A DNA stretch of 64,000 nt from Weeksella virosa DSM 16922 (lineage in GTDB: Bacteria; Bacteroidota; Bacteroidia; Flavobacteriales; Weeksellaceae): contig NC_015144.1 in assembly GCF_000189415.1 (NCBI RefSeq), forward strand, positions 1,598,001 to 1,662,000, read 5' to 3'. The translations under genes and the position numbers were made by a program. Positions 45,603 to 54,542 of the stretch are shown here, piece by piece. Position 1 is the first letter of the stretch, and every line of letters begins with the position of its first letter. The notes under the pieces are model-generated. The model saw only the letters and a program-made list of their open reading frames with translations. It was not told the DNA's origin and did not search any database.

Positions 45603-46520
45603 ATGAAAAAAGTATTGGTTATTTATTATTCGCAATCGGGGCAATTGAAAGATATAGCCAATTCGATAGCACAACCTCTGGTAAATGATACAACCATTGA
45701 AGTAGATTTTTATCCTATCAAGATGAGAAAAGACTTTCCTTTTCCGTGGGATAAAGAAAGTTTTTTTGGAGTTTTTCCCGATTCATTTGGGCAAATACCG
45801 CATGAGATTTTAGCACCTCCTACCGAAATTCTTCATCAGAAATATGATCTTATTTTATTGCATTATCAGGTTTGGTATTTATCTCCTTCTATTCCAGTTA
45901 ATTCTTTCCTACAATCCATATACGCAGAACAACTTCTAAAAAACACAAAGGTGATTACCGTAAGTGGTAGCCGAAATATGTGGGTATATGCACAAGAGAA
46001 AATGAAGAAAATTCTTCTAGCCCAAAAAGCACATTTGGTAGGAAATATCGCCCTTACGGATAGAAATATAAATTTAATCAGTGTAGTTACCGTAGTCGAT
46101 TGGATGTTTACTGGTCTTAAAAGAAAAGCATACGGAGTTTTTCCTTTGCCCGGTGTTAGCAAAAAAGAAATTTACCAAGCCCGAAAGTTTGGCGAAATAA
46201 TCCGGAATGCTTTGCAGAATGACAATTTAAATGAAATACAAACCAAATTAGTTGCAGCAGGTGCCGTAGAAATTAGATGGTTTTTGGTATCAATGGATAA
46301 AAAAGCTAATCGGTTGTTTGCTGTTTGGATAAAGATTTTTAGAGCAAATCCTACTAAGAAATCCCTTCTAATCAAACTCTTTAATATATATTTGTTGATA
46401 GTGATTTGGTTCGTATCCCCGATCGTACATCTCATAGAAACGCTTTTCTATCCATTTTTTATTGGCAAGAAAAGACAACAAAAAAAATATTATCAAGGAA
46501 TCAATCTATCAGAATGTTGA
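45603..46520 (+). CDS. darA: Dialkylresorcinol condensing enzyme DarA
   Basis: The 305-residue protein begins with a flavodoxin-like segment (KKVLVIYYSQSGQLKDIAN, 2-20) and has a hydrophobic C-terminal helix (near 265-285), as in DarA proteins. DarA aromatises the cyclohexanedione produced by DarB into a 2,5-dialkylresorcinol using an FMN-like redox step. Its stop overlaps the darB ATG (46514) by 7 bases, and DarA-DarB pairs are the diagnostic pair of flexirubin loci. The family call rests on the gene pair and the overall pattern. Confidence 0.85.
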   Translation: MKKVLVIYYSQSGQLKDIANSIAQPLVNDTTIEVDFYPIKMRKDFPFPWDKESFFGVFPDSFGQIPHEILAPPTEILHQKYDLILLHYQVWYLSPSIPVNSFLQSIYAEQLLKNTKVITVSGSRNMWVYAQEKMKKILLAQKAHLVGNIALTDRNINLISVVTVVDWMFTGLKRKAYGVFPLPGVSKKEIYQARKFGEIIRNALQNDNLNEIQTKLVAAGAVEIRWFLVSMDKKANRLFAVWIKIFRANPTKKSLLIKLFNIYLLIVIWFVSPIVHLIETLFYPFFIGKKRQQKKYYQGINLSEC

Positions 46521-47653
46521 ACAATGTCTATATAACACGTAGCGCAAAATTTCTACCTAATAAAGCAATTTCCAATGATGAAATGGAAGATTATTTAGGG
46601 CAAATTAATCAACTTCCCTCCAAAGCAAGAAGAGTTGTTTTGAGAAATAATGGTATAATAAAAAGATATTATGTAGTCGATAAACAACAAAATATACACT
46701 ACACAAATGCAGAACTAACCGCTAAAGCAATAGGAAAATTGTTTGATGATCAGGTGGTTATGCAAGATGTGCAGGTTTTGTCTGTTGGTACATCCACGCC
46801 AGATCAGTTGTTGCCATCTCACGCATCGATGGTGCATGGATTACTAAAAAATCCTTCGGTAGAATTAAACTCTTCTAGCGGCATTTGTTGTTCTGGGATG
46901 AATGCTCTGAAATTTGCTTATCTATCTGTTTTGTCTGGCACGGCCAAAAATGCAGTAAGTTCTGGATCAGAATGTGTTTCTCCATGGATGTTGAGTAAAC
47001 GATTCGATCAAGAGATAGAAAACATAAAAGAACTTGATCAACAACCGATTATAGCTTTTCGTAAAGAATTTTTACGCTGGATGCTATCCGATGGAGCAGC
47101 TGCTTTTTTATTACAAAATAAACCCAATGAAAACGCTATTTCATTGAAAATAGAGTGGATGCAATCGTATTCTTATGCGCACGAAACAGAAGCTTGTATG
47201 TATGCGGGTGCAGAAAAAAACGAGGAAGGTGAATTGGTTCCATGGCAAAATTATTCTAATGAAGATTGGCTGAAAAAATCCATATTTAGTATCAAGCAAG
47301 ATGTAAAAGTTTTAGATGAATTTATCCTAGTAAAAGGCGTTGAGAGTATGTTAGATGCTCTAAGAAAGCATCAGATTTCGGTAGACGATATCGATTATTT
47401 TTTACCACATATTTCATCAATGTATTTTAAGGATAAATTATACGATAGTTTCAAAAATGCCAATTTCGAGATACCATTCGATAAATGGTTTATTAATTTG
47501 GATAAAGTAGGGAATGTAGGAGCTGCATCGATTTATTTGATGGTCGAAGAACTCATGAATTCAGGGAAGTTGAAAATTGGGGATAAAATATTATTATCTG
47601 TACCAGAAAGTGGACGATTTTCTTACGCTTATGCTTATCTTACCGTTGTTTAA
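46514..47653 (+). CDS. darB: Beta-ketoacyl synthase III DarB
   Basis: With start at ATG 46514 the protein has 379 residues. A KASIII-type core is visible: Cys126 in SGICCSGMN, His in FLPHISSMY (near 298) and Asn in VGNVGAASIY (near 337), forming the Cys-His-Asn triad. DarB couples a beta-ketoacyl thioester with an enoyl thioester and cyclises to a carboxycyclohexanedione. Upstream codons in frame (from 46406) lie inside darA and are not family-like. The TTG/ATG overlap with DarA indicates coupling. It is followed by two hot-dog proteins. Confidence 0.9.
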   Translation: MLNNVYITRSAKFLPNKAISNDEMEDYLGQINQLPSKARRVVLRNNGIIKRYYVVDKQQNIHYTNAELTAKAIGKLFDDQVVMQDVQVLSVGTSTPDQLLPSHASMVHGLLKNPSVELNSSSGICCSGMNALKFAYLSVLSGTAKNAVSSGSECVSPWMLSKRFDQEIENIKELDQQPIIAFRKEFLRWMLSDGAAAFLLQNKPNENAISLKIEWMQSYSYAHETEACMYAGAEKNEEGELVPWQNYSNEDWLKKSIFSIKQDVKVLDEFILVKGVESMLDALRKHQISVDDIDYFLPHISSMYFKDKLYDSFKNANFEIPFDKWFINLDKVGNVGAASIYLMVEELMNSGKLKIGDKILLSVPESGRFSYAYAYLTVV

Positions 47654-47668
47654 TTAAAATATTTTTTT

Positions 47669-48100
47669 ATGAATTTGCCCATCTGCAATGCAGAAATCAT
47701 CAAAACATTTATCCCTCATCGTGAACCTATAATTATGGTAGATGTTTTGTACAAATATGCAGAAAAACAAGTTGTGGGAGGGTTGACCGTTGAAGAAAAC
47801 AATCTTTTCTATAAAAATGGACATCTTGCAGAACCAGGCCTCATAGAGCATATGGCACAAACAGTAGCACTGCATACAGGTTACCAATACTATCTGATTG
47901 GTCAACCAGCTCCGACGGGTTATATTGGTACGATAAAAAATTTACATATCAATCGATTGCCAAAAGTCAAAGAAAAAATTGTAACAGAAGTAGAAATTCT
48001 ACAAGAAGTAATGGGGGTTTCTTTGGTGAAGATTACATCAAATATCAACCAAGAATGCATAGCAATAGGAGAAATGAAAACCGTTTTAGCTCCTCTATAA
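47669..48100 (+). CDS. Hot-dog dehydratase-like protein (ApeP-type)
   Basis: The 143-residue protein has IPHREPIIMVDVLYK (15-29) with the conserved His17 and the EPGLIEHMAQT helix (about 56-66) of the FabZ/ApeP dehydratase group. It would dehydrate 3-hydroxyacyl-ACP intermediates in the polyene. It lies 15 bases after darB and its stop is followed directly by the next hot-dog gene. The size equals a single hot-dog domain; whether it forms a homodimer or a heterodimer with its neighbour is unknown. Confidence 0.8.
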   Translation: MNLPICNAEIIKTFIPHREPIIMVDVLYKYAEKQVVGGLTVEENNLFYKNGHLAEPGLIEHMAQTVALHTGYQYYLIGQPAPTGYIGTIKNLHINRLPKVKEKIVTEVEILQEVMGVSLVKITSNINQECIAIGEMKTVLAPL

Positions 48101-48544
48101 ATGAGCAACAGTCCGATACAAGAAGTTTCGCTTTTCTTGCCGCATAAAAAACCAATGTTATTGGTCGATCGAATTATTCGTTTAGATTTGGTTTCGGTAG
48201 AAACTGAATTTTATATTAGCGAGGATAATTTTTTTGTAGACGAAAACCACTTGTTAGAAACCGCCTTGATAGAACATTCTGCTCAAAGTTGTTCATGTGT
48301 TTTGGGACAAGAATATTATCAAAAAAAATACGGAATACAACCGAAAAGTTTTGGTTACATCAGTGCAATAAGAACATTTGTTGTTTATCAAATCCCAACC
48401 AAAAACCAAACTTTACACACCTCGGCAGAGATGATTTCTAAAACTTTGCTCAATGATTTTATTCTCTGTTCGCTGAAAGTTGCCTCGTATACAAAAGGTA
48501 ATCTATGTTCAGAAGGGCAAATAAATCTGATTATTCAACTATAA
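48101..48544 (+). CDS. Second hot-dog dehydratase-like protein
   Basis: The 147-residue protein has the same pattern as its neighbour (LPHKKPMLLVDRI at 14-26; ETALIEHSAQSCS at about 54-66). The two may be paralogues and may pair with each other; pseudo-heterodimeric dehydratases are known in aryl polyene clusters. The ATG follows the upstream stop directly (base 48101). After it, a 192-base gap with possible promoter activity separates it from the next group. Confidence 0.75.
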   Translation: MSNSPIQEVSLFLPHKKPMLLVDRIIRLDLVSVETEFYISEDNFFVDENHLLETALIEHSAQSCSCVLGQEYYQKKYGIQPKSFGYISAIRTFVVYQIPTKNQTLHTSAEMISKTLLNDFILCSLKVASYTKGNLCSEGQINLIIQL

Positions 48545-48736
48545 AAACTTTCTTATTAGTTATAATCAATAATTTTCATACCAAAAGAGTAAATATTTAA
48601 ACTAGATTTATCAATCCTATCAAAAAAATTGTAATTTTAGAGACAACAACTATAATAGATTATTTTTTTGATAAGAGAAAAAATAAAACTCACAAACATC
48701 TAAAAATAGTAAATTACTTGTTTTTGAAAGACCACA
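48545..48736. other. Largest gap inside the pigment operon
   Basis: 192 bases without a gene. A TAATTTTA box near 48633 (one off TAnnTTTG) suggests an internal promoter for the downstream part of the locus, but no clear -33 is present. No terminator is seen. Confidence 0.4.
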
Positions 48737-49144
48737 ATGAAGAAGAATGAAGTACCGCAAGACGAAAGCTTTCTGAGTAAAAACAATCTCTCCGAACTAT
48801 ACTATGTCGTAGACGAAGACGGACATTTCACCACCGAACAATCGAGTGGCTGGGAACCCAAAACCATTATGCAAACAGAAACTTTGCGTGTCTTACAACA
48901 ACGTGTAGAGAAAGCAAAAGAAAAGGTGAAACAAGGAAAAGTAAGTCCTATAGTTTATTATATGGAATTGAATAAAATGGACTGGCCAACTTTAGCTGCT
49001 TATATGCACAAGTGGCCTTTTTTTATAAAAAGACATGCCAAACCAAATGTATTTAATCGTCTGAATGATAGTGTGTTGAGTAAATATGCAGAAGTGTTCG
49101 GTATAACTTTAGAAGAACTAAAAAAAATCGATGGAAAAAAATAA
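48737..49144 (+). CDS. Conserved hypothetical with helix-turn-helix-like C-terminus
   Basis: The 135-residue protein has a disordered/acidic N-terminus (1-45), a coiled helix (about 47-68, rich in Lys/Glu), and a C-terminal segment (81-128) with WPTLAAYMHKWPFFIKRH and VLSKYAEVFGITLEEL that resembles an Xre-type helix-turn-helix. It overlaps the BtrH-type gene by 14 bases, so the two are coupled. It may be a regulator or an adaptor of the BtrH-type protein; I cannot name the family. It occurs at the start of the second sub-operon. Confidence 0.55.
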   Translation: MKKNEVPQDESFLSKNNLSELYYVVDEDGHFTTEQSSGWEPKTIMQTETLRVLQQRVEKAKEKVKQGKVSPIVYYMELNKMDWPTLAAYMHKWPFFIKRHAKPNVFNRLNDSVLSKYAEVFGITLEELKKIDGKK

Positions 49145-50141
49145 AGAAATTCCATTTGTACATCACCAATCAGCGCATTGCGAAACAGGAGTAGCCTCTA
49201 ATTTATTAAAAAACAGAGGACTAGACATTAGCGAAGCCATGGTTTTTGGTATTGGATCTGGGTTGTTTTTTGTATACCTGCCTTTTCTCAAAGTAAATCA
49301 CGCACCTGCGATAAGTTATCGTCCAATGCCGGGAAGAATTTTTACCTGTTTGGCAAAGCGTTTAGGCTTGAAAATAGAGCGAAAAAAATTTCGATCAGAA
49401 GAAGAAGCACAAAAACTACTTGATCAGAAAATAGCAGAAAATATTCCCTGTGGTTTGCAAGTTGGGGTTTATAATTTACCTTATTTTCCAGATGAATATC
49501 GCTTTCATTTCAATGCACATAATTTAGTAATCTACGGAAAAAAAGAAGATCACTACTTGGTGAGTGATCCAGTGCTCAATCACCCAACAGAACTTTCTGC
49601 AAAAGATTTAGAAAAAGTACGTTTTGCAAAAGGTGTTTTAGCACCCAAAGGACATATGTATTATCTGACCGAAATTGCTACACATATCGATTGGGATAAA
49701 GCAATACGAAAAGCAATCCAAAAAACATGCAACGAAATGTTGGCACCTGTACCTATTGCAGGGGTTCGAGGAATGCGGTGGTTGGCAAAAGATATCCGAA
49801 AATGGCCGAAGAAAATCGGTAATGTAAAAACCAACTATTATCTAGCACAAATAGTAAGAATGCAAGAGGAAATAGGAACTGGAGGTGGAGGTTTTCGGTA
49901 TTTATTTGCTGTATTTTTACAAGAATCTTCAGAGAAAATACAACAACCTATTTTAGATGATTTTTCTAAAGAAATGATTGCTATTGGCAATCAGTGGAGA
50001 GATTTTGCTTTACAAGCTTCTAGGGTTTATAAAAAGAGGAGTCAATTAGAAGAAGTGTACAATACATTAGCAGATGAACTATTGGTTTTGGCCAATAAAG
50101 AAGAAGATTTTTTTAAGCGTCTGAAAAAAGCTCTGAAGTAA
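49131..50141 (+). CDS. BtrH N-terminal domain protein, candidate ACP-dependent acyltransferase
   Basis: The 336-residue protein has HQSAHCETGVASNLLKNRG (12-30) with Cys17, followed by ISEAMVFGIGSGLFFVYLP, the pattern of the BtrH N-terminal domain, which in butirosin synthesis moves an acyl group from a carrier protein to an amine. The C-terminal half is helical with FSKEMIAIGNQWRDFAL near 285-300, as in the DUF4872-like partner region. In a flexirubin locus a transferase is needed to join the polyene acyl-ACP to the resorcinol hydroxyl. The role is inferred. The start overlaps the upstream HTH-like gene and its stop overlaps the ABC ATPase ATG. Confidence 0.7.
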   Translation: MEKNKEIPFVHHQSAHCETGVASNLLKNRGLDISEAMVFGIGSGLFFVYLPFLKVNHAPAISYRPMPGRIFTCLAKRLGLKIERKKFRSEEEAQKLLDQKIAENIPCGLQVGVYNLPYFPDEYRFHFNAHNLVIYGKKEDHYLVSDPVLNHPTELSAKDLEKVRFAKGVLAPKGHMYYLTEIATHIDWDKAIRKAIQKTCNEMLAPVPIAGVRGMRWLAKDIRKWPKKIGNVKTNYYLAQIVRMQEEIGTGGGGFRYLFAVFLQESSEKIQQPILDDFSKEMIAIGNQWRDFALQASRVYKKRSQLEEVYNTLADELLVLANKEEDFFKRLKKALK

Positions 50142-50884
50142 TGATCCAAATCAAAAACATCTCTAAACGTTATACATCCTACGAAAATACCGCTCTAGAT
50201 GCAGTGTCTTTTTGTATTCCCACTCAATCTATTTTCGGTATTCTTGGTCCTAATGGTGCCGGAAAAACAACCTTAATTACCATGATGTGTGGTCTTCAAA
50301 AGCCAACCGAAGGTGAGATTATTATCAACGGGTTGAGGTACGATAAAAATGCCAAAAGCATAAAAGCCTTAATAGGAGTAGTACCCCAAGAATACGCTTT
50401 GTATCCTACCTTAACAGCTTATGAAAATCTAATTTATTTCGGAAGCATGTATGGATTAAAAGGAAAAAATCTGAAGGAAAATGTGTCGAATTCTCTAGAA
50501 AATATGGGACTGAAATCCTTTGCTAATAAAAGAATAGAAACTTTTTCGGGCGGAATGAAAAGAAGAATAAATCTCTTGGCTGCGGTTTTACATCAACCAA
50601 AAATTCTATTTCTCGATGAGCCAACTGTAGGAGTCGATGTGCAATCGAAAACAAAAATTATAGAGTTTTTGCATCACCTAAATTCTACCGGAACTACAAT
50701 CGTATATACATCGCATCATCTTCGAGAGGCACAAGATTTTTGTACCGAAATAGCAATTCTCGATCAAGGAAAAATAAAAGCAATTGGTTCGCCGAAAAAC
50801 TTACTCGAGTCTTATCCTAATACGAAAAACTTAGAGGACATTTTTATTCAATTAACCGGGAAAAACTTACGAGATGTTACATAG
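50141..50884 (+). CDS. ABC transporter ATP-binding protein
   Basis: The 247-residue protein has Walker A GPNGAGKTT (about 37-45), signature FSGGMKRR (about 136-143), Walker B ILFLDEPTVGVD and the switch histidine in TSHHL. It forms the ATPase of an ABC-2 exporter with the permease that overlaps its 3' end (50874). The BtrH-type gene overlaps its start. In this cluster it may export a lipid-like or pigment intermediate; substrate unproven. Confidence 0.88.
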   Translation: MIQIKNISKRYTSYENTALDAVSFCIPTQSIFGILGPNGAGKTTLITMMCGLQKPTEGEIIINGLRYDKNAKSIKALIGVVPQEYALYPTLTAYENLIYFGSMYGLKGKNLKENVSNSLENMGLKSFANKRIETFSGGMKRRINLLAAVLHQPKILFLDEPTVGVDVQSKTKIIEFLHHLNSTGTTIVYTSHHLREAQDFCTEIAILDQGKIKAIGSPKNLLESYPNTKNLEDIFIQLTGKNLRDVT

Positions 50885-52151
50885 ACTTTGGCAATCTGTG
50901 AAAAAAGAAGCTTTATTACTCTTTCGTGATTATGGCGGTTTAGCGGTGTTGTTTGTTATGCCGATGATTTTAGTTGTGATGGTCACGCTGATCCAAAATC
51001 AGGCTATGCAAGGGCAAACATCGCAAGCATTCCCTTTGTTGTTTATCGACCATGATCAAGATTCGGTTTCACATTCTATTCGGCGACAATTAGTGCAAGA
51101 AAATACATTTTTTTTGATAGATTCTCTCAATGGAAAAGTCCTGAATGAATCTACTGCAAAAAAACTGGTGTATGATGGTAAATATCAATTAGCTTTGATT
51201 CTACCGAATAATTTATCCAAAGATTTGCACACAAATGTCGAATTTAATGTAGAAGAAATCGTAGGAGATTTTGGACTTTATAACACCACGGATAAACCCA
51301 AACAAAAAAATAAGCCCAAAGAAATCGAGTTGATTTTCGATCCTGCTGTCCAAGAAAATTTCAAGAACAATGTGAAATTTGGAATCGAAAAAATAATTTA
51401 TAAAGCCCAATCAGAAACTATTTATCAAACGTTCAGAGAATATTTAGGCGAAGATACAGCACCCAATTTTCAGCAAGATCAATTGATCACTTATAAAGAA
51501 ATTTCCGCAATCAATCATCAAGACAAAGAACCAAACGCAGTACAACACAATGTACCAGCATGGACACTATTTGCAATATTTTTTATCATAGTACCTTTGT
51601 CTGTCAATTTGGTGAATGAGAAGAATTTAGGGACAAACTTTAGGTTGCGAACAAGCCCGATGCCATATTCTACCTTGCTTATAGGTAAAATAATTATTTA
51701 TCTTGTAGTATGTTTGTTGCAGTTTTTCTCCATCATTCTTTTATCTCAGTTACTTTTTCCACTTATCGGATTAGAAATTTTAGACATCGAAGGTAAATTA
51801 CCCATGATGCTTTTTTTTACCATTTTTGTCAGTTTAGCAGCCATAGGGTTGGGGATTTTATTAGGTGTAATTTCTAAAACACAAGAGCAAGCACCACCAT
51901 TCGGAGCTACTTTTGTGGTCATTCTAGCTGCTTTAGGAGGGATTTGGATTCCGGTTTTTATGATGTCTACAACTTTTCAGAAAATAGCAAAACTATCTCC
52001 AATGCATTGGGGACTGAGCGGGTATTATGATATCTTACTGAGAAATGCATCGCTATCATACATCCTACCCGAAATATTTTCCCTACTTTTGTTTTTCCTA
52101 TTCTGTTTAGGCTTATCCATACTTTATGACAGAAAAAAACAAGGCAATTGA
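50874..52151 (+). CDS. ABC-2 transporter permease
   Basis: The 425-residue permease has an N-terminal membrane helix (about 20-40), a large extracytoplasmic region (about 42-220), and a C-terminal set of five helices (about 225-420) with TLFAIFFIIVPLSVNLVNEK before the RLRTSPMPYS coupling segment. It overlaps the ATPase gene by 11 bases and the thioesterase gene by 26 bases, both in other frames. Its topology is of the NatB-type export permease. Confidence 0.85.
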   Translation: MLHRLWQSVKKEALLLFRDYGGLAVLFVMPMILVVMVTLIQNQAMQGQTSQAFPLLFIDHDQDSVSHSIRRQLVQENTFFLIDSLNGKVLNESTAKKLVYDGKYQLALILPNNLSKDLHTNVEFNVEEIVGDFGLYNTTDKPKQKNKPKEIELIFDPAVQENFKNNVKFGIEKIIYKAQSETIYQTFREYLGEDTAPNFQQDQLITYKEISAINHQDKEPNAVQHNVPAWTLFAIFFIIVPLSVNLVNEKNLGTNFRLRTSPMPYSTLLIGKIIIYLVVCLLQFFSIILLSQLLFPLIGLEILDIEGKLPMMLFFTIFVSLAAIGLGILLGVISKTQEQAPPFGATFVVILAALGGIWIPVFMMSTTFQKIAKLSPMHWGLSGYYDILLRNASLSYILPEIFSLLLFFLFCLGLSILYDRKKQGN

Positions 52152-52569
52152 ACTTACACTAGCCAATGAATGCTCTATACGAGTTCGTTTCAATGAAGCA
52201 GATCCGCTTGGGATAGTCTGGCACGGGAATTACCTACGATATTTCGAGGAAGGGCGCGAATCTTTTGGTCGAGAACACGGGCTTACCTACCGAAATATGG
52301 AAGAAAACAAAGTAGCAGCACCAGTCGTAAAATCTCTTTGCGAATATAAATTGCCATTGAAGTATGATGAGATTTTTATTATAAGAACTACTTATATAGA
52401 TTCTGTAGCCGCAAAATTAATTTTCCGGTACGAGTTGATAAACCAACAAGGGAAAACAGTTTGTACAGGAGAAACAATTCAGGTTTTTACCGAACTGTCG
52501 ACAGGAGAATTACTCTTGAATTTTCCTGATTTTATAAAAGATTGGAAGAAAAAAGTCGGTATGCTATGA
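52126..52569 (+). CDS. Acyl-thioesterase (YbgC/4-hydroxybenzoyl-CoA type)
   Basis: The 147-residue hot-dog thioesterase has VRFNEADPLGIVWHGNYLRYFEEGRE around residues 19-38 with the catalytic aspartate in the NEADPLGIVWHGNY motif. It would release or proofread acyl thioesters in the cluster and corresponds to ApeK of aryl polyene loci. Its start lies inside the permease end (overlap 26 bases), and its TGA overlaps the ATG of the next synthase by 1 codon (ATGA at 52566). Confidence 0.85.
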   Translation: MTEKNKAIELTLANECSIRVRFNEADPLGIVWHGNYLRYFEEGRESFGREHGLTYRNMEENKVAAPVVKSLCEYKLPLKYDEIFIIRTTYIDSVAAKLIFRYELINQQGKTVCTGETIQVFTELSTGELLLNFPDFIKDWKKKVGML

Positions 52570-53684
52570 GAAATGTTTTTATTCATCAAGCTGATATTAT
52601 TACACCTTTAGGACTTAGTTTGGATGAGAATTGGTCGAACTTATTAATTCATAAATCAGGCATTCAACGAATAGAAAAAATAGGAGGTATAACAAATTTC
52701 TATGCATCACTTATCCAATCAGAACTAATAAACGATTCGATTATCGCAGATAAAAATTCTTCTCGTATAGAAAAGATGTTGTTGTTGATATTGAATAAAT
52801 TATACCAAAAAAATGTGGAAATTACACCAGAAACTACCGTTGTTCTTTCTACAACCAAAGGAAATATTCGAGCATTAGCCCATAATCCTATCGAAGCATT
52901 CATACCGCAAATAGCAAACTTTTTACAAAAGAAACTACAATTGCAGAACAATGTAGTTGTCGTGTCAAATGCTTGTACATCAGGAGTGTTAGCCGTAAAT
53001 ATTGCCAAGAGAATGTTGCAAACTTCACAAACTAATCAAGCAGTGATATTGGCCGTTGATGAAATTACAGAATTTGTCTTGTCTGGGTTTGATGCTTTCA
53101 AGGCGATGAGTAAAAAACCTTGTAAACCTTTCGATAAATCTCGTGATGGCATTACTTTGGGCGAAGCAGTAGGAGCACTTTATATGTCGACAAAACCCCA
53201 AAATAACACTTGGAATTTCCAGATACTGGGCGAAGGAAATATAAATGATGCTAACCATATATCGGGCCCCTCTAGAACAGGCGAGGGATTGTATAAAAGT
53301 ATAAAAAACGCACTCGAAGAAGCTAAAATTTCTGCCGAAAACATCGACTATATTTCTGCGCACGGAACGGCAACTCGATACAATGATGATATGGAGTCGA
53401 TTGTGTTCGATCGATTGAACATGAACCAAACTCCACTCAATAGTTTGAAAGGTTATTTCGGACATACTTTGGGAGCGTCTGGACTAATAGAGCTGATTTT
53501 TGCGTGCAAACAAATAGAAGAAAAAATTTTATTACAAACGCATGGTTTCGAAGAATTTGGGGTAGCAAAAACAATCAACGTATTGCAAAATCATACAAGA
53601 ACAACAGGAACAACATTCCTGAAAACGGCATCTGGCTTTGGAGGAAGCAACTCGGCAATAATTGTTAGAAAATATGGGAGATAA
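52566..53684 (+). CDS. Beta-ketoacyl synthase, complete active site
   Basis: The 372-residue thiolase-fold protein keeps the triad: Cys137 in VSNACTSG, His266 in ISAHGTATRYND and His300 in GYFGHTLGASG. It is somewhat shorter than FabF (about 410). The TTG/ATG alternatives upstream (52542) are rejected in favour of the ATG at 52566, which overlaps the thioesterase stop. It would be one of the chain-extending synthases of the polyene. Confidence 0.85.
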   Translation: MRNVFIHQADIITPLGLSLDENWSNLLIHKSGIQRIEKIGGITNFYASLIQSELINDSIIADKNSSRIEKMLLLILNKLYQKNVEITPETTVVLSTTKGNIRALAHNPIEAFIPQIANFLQKKLQLQNNVVVVSNACTSGVLAVNIAKRMLQTSQTNQAVILAVDEITEFVLSGFDAFKAMSKKPCKPFDKSRDGITLGEAVGALYMSTKPQNNTWNFQILGEGNINDANHISGPSRTGEGLYKSIKNALEEAKISAENIDYISAHGTATRYNDDMESIVFDRLNMNQTPLNSLKGYFGHTLGASGLIELIFACKQIEEKILLQTHGFEEFGVAKTINVLQNHTRTTGTTFLKTASGFGGSNSAIIVRKYGR

Positions 53685-54297
53685 ACAGCTGTATATCCAA
53701 GATTATGTACAAATTTTGCCCAACAGAATTCGGCAAAACGACCAAATTATTTTTGATAAAGAAGATATAGGGACATTTGCTGACTTTTCTAAAGAAATAT
53801 ATAAGATGCTAGAAATTTCTTATCCGAAATTTTATAAAATGGATGAGCTTTCTAAAATAGCAATACTTGCTTCAGAAATGATTTTCATACAGAATGACTC
53901 TCAAGATACCGCCCTTCTTTTTTGCAATCGTACTGCAAGTTTATATACCGATAGTAAACATCAAAAAAGTATTTCAGACCAAGAAAATTATTTCCCGAGT
54001 CCTTCTGTTTTTGTTTATACACTGCCTAATGTTTGTGTAGGTGAAGTCAGTATCCGATATCAATTACAAACCGAAAGTGCATTTTTTGTTGCCGAAGAAA
54101 TGCCATTTTCTTTGCTAGAAAATCAAACAAAATACCTTTTGAAAACAGGTAAAGCAAGGCAAGTCTTGTGTGCATGGATAGAATATTATCAAGAAAACTA
54201 TTCTGCTTTTGTATATTTGGTTTCTGAAGAAGGAAAAATACCTTATCAAGAGAATTATTTAAAAAATAGATACAAGGAAATATCATGGAAGATTTAA
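53674..54297 (+). CDS. Short, synthase-like protein without catalytic residues
   Basis: The 207-residue protein resembles the N-terminal half of a ketosynthase: a stretch ILASEMIF...DTALLFCNRTASLYTDS and, around residues 108-128, SPSVFVYTLPNVCVGEVSIRY, the part that precedes the active-site cysteine in synthases. The Cys-containing nucleophile loop and the two catalytic histidines are absent. It starts inside the end of the synthase at 52566 and its end overlaps the second acyl carrier protein (54285), so it is a conserved, not vestigial, part of the operon by position. A structural partner role for one of the synthases is a guess. Confidence 0.6.
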   Translation: MGDKQLYIQDYVQILPNRIRQNDQIIFDKEDIGTFADFSKEIYKMLEISYPKFYKMDELSKIAILASEMIFIQNDSQDTALLFCNRTASLYTDSKHQKSISDQENYFPSPSVFVYTLPNVCVGEVSIRYQLQTESAFFVAEEMPFSLLENQTKYLLKTGKARQVLCAWIEYYQENYSAFVYLVSEEGKIPYQENYLKNRYKEISWKI

Positions 54298-54542
54298 TTT
54301 TAGAATTGAAGAATAAAATCGTAGAAGTTCTTAACTTAGAGGATGTTAACATAGAAGATATTCAAGCAAATGAACCGTTATTTGGTGATGGACTAGGATT
54401 GGATTCTATCGATGCTTTAGAACTTATTGTATTGATGGATAAAGATTATGGAATCAAAATTGCAGACCCAAAACAGGGTAAAACCATTTTCGAATCAATC
54501 GAGTCAATGGCTCAATATATCACCGACAATAGAACAAAATAA
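54285..54542 (+). CDS. Acyl carrier protein (second)
   Basis: The 85-residue protein carries the phosphopantetheine serine in GLGLDSIDALELIVL (Ser41) with a DSI variant of the usual DSL motif. Overlaps with both neighbours (12 bases upstream and 1 base downstream) show tight coupling. Together with the carrier at 44452 it supplies two ACPs, as in aryl polyene clusters where the two have different roles. Confidence 0.9.
   Translation: MEDLILELKNKIVEVLNLEDVNIEDIQANEPLFGDGLGLDSIDALELIVLMDKDYGIKIADPKQGKTIFESIESMAQYITDNRTK

Noticed and set aside
53025-53465. 146-codon minus-strand frame inside the pigment locus
   Set aside because: Antisense to the ketosynthase at 52566 with its full Cys-His-His triad; a shadow.
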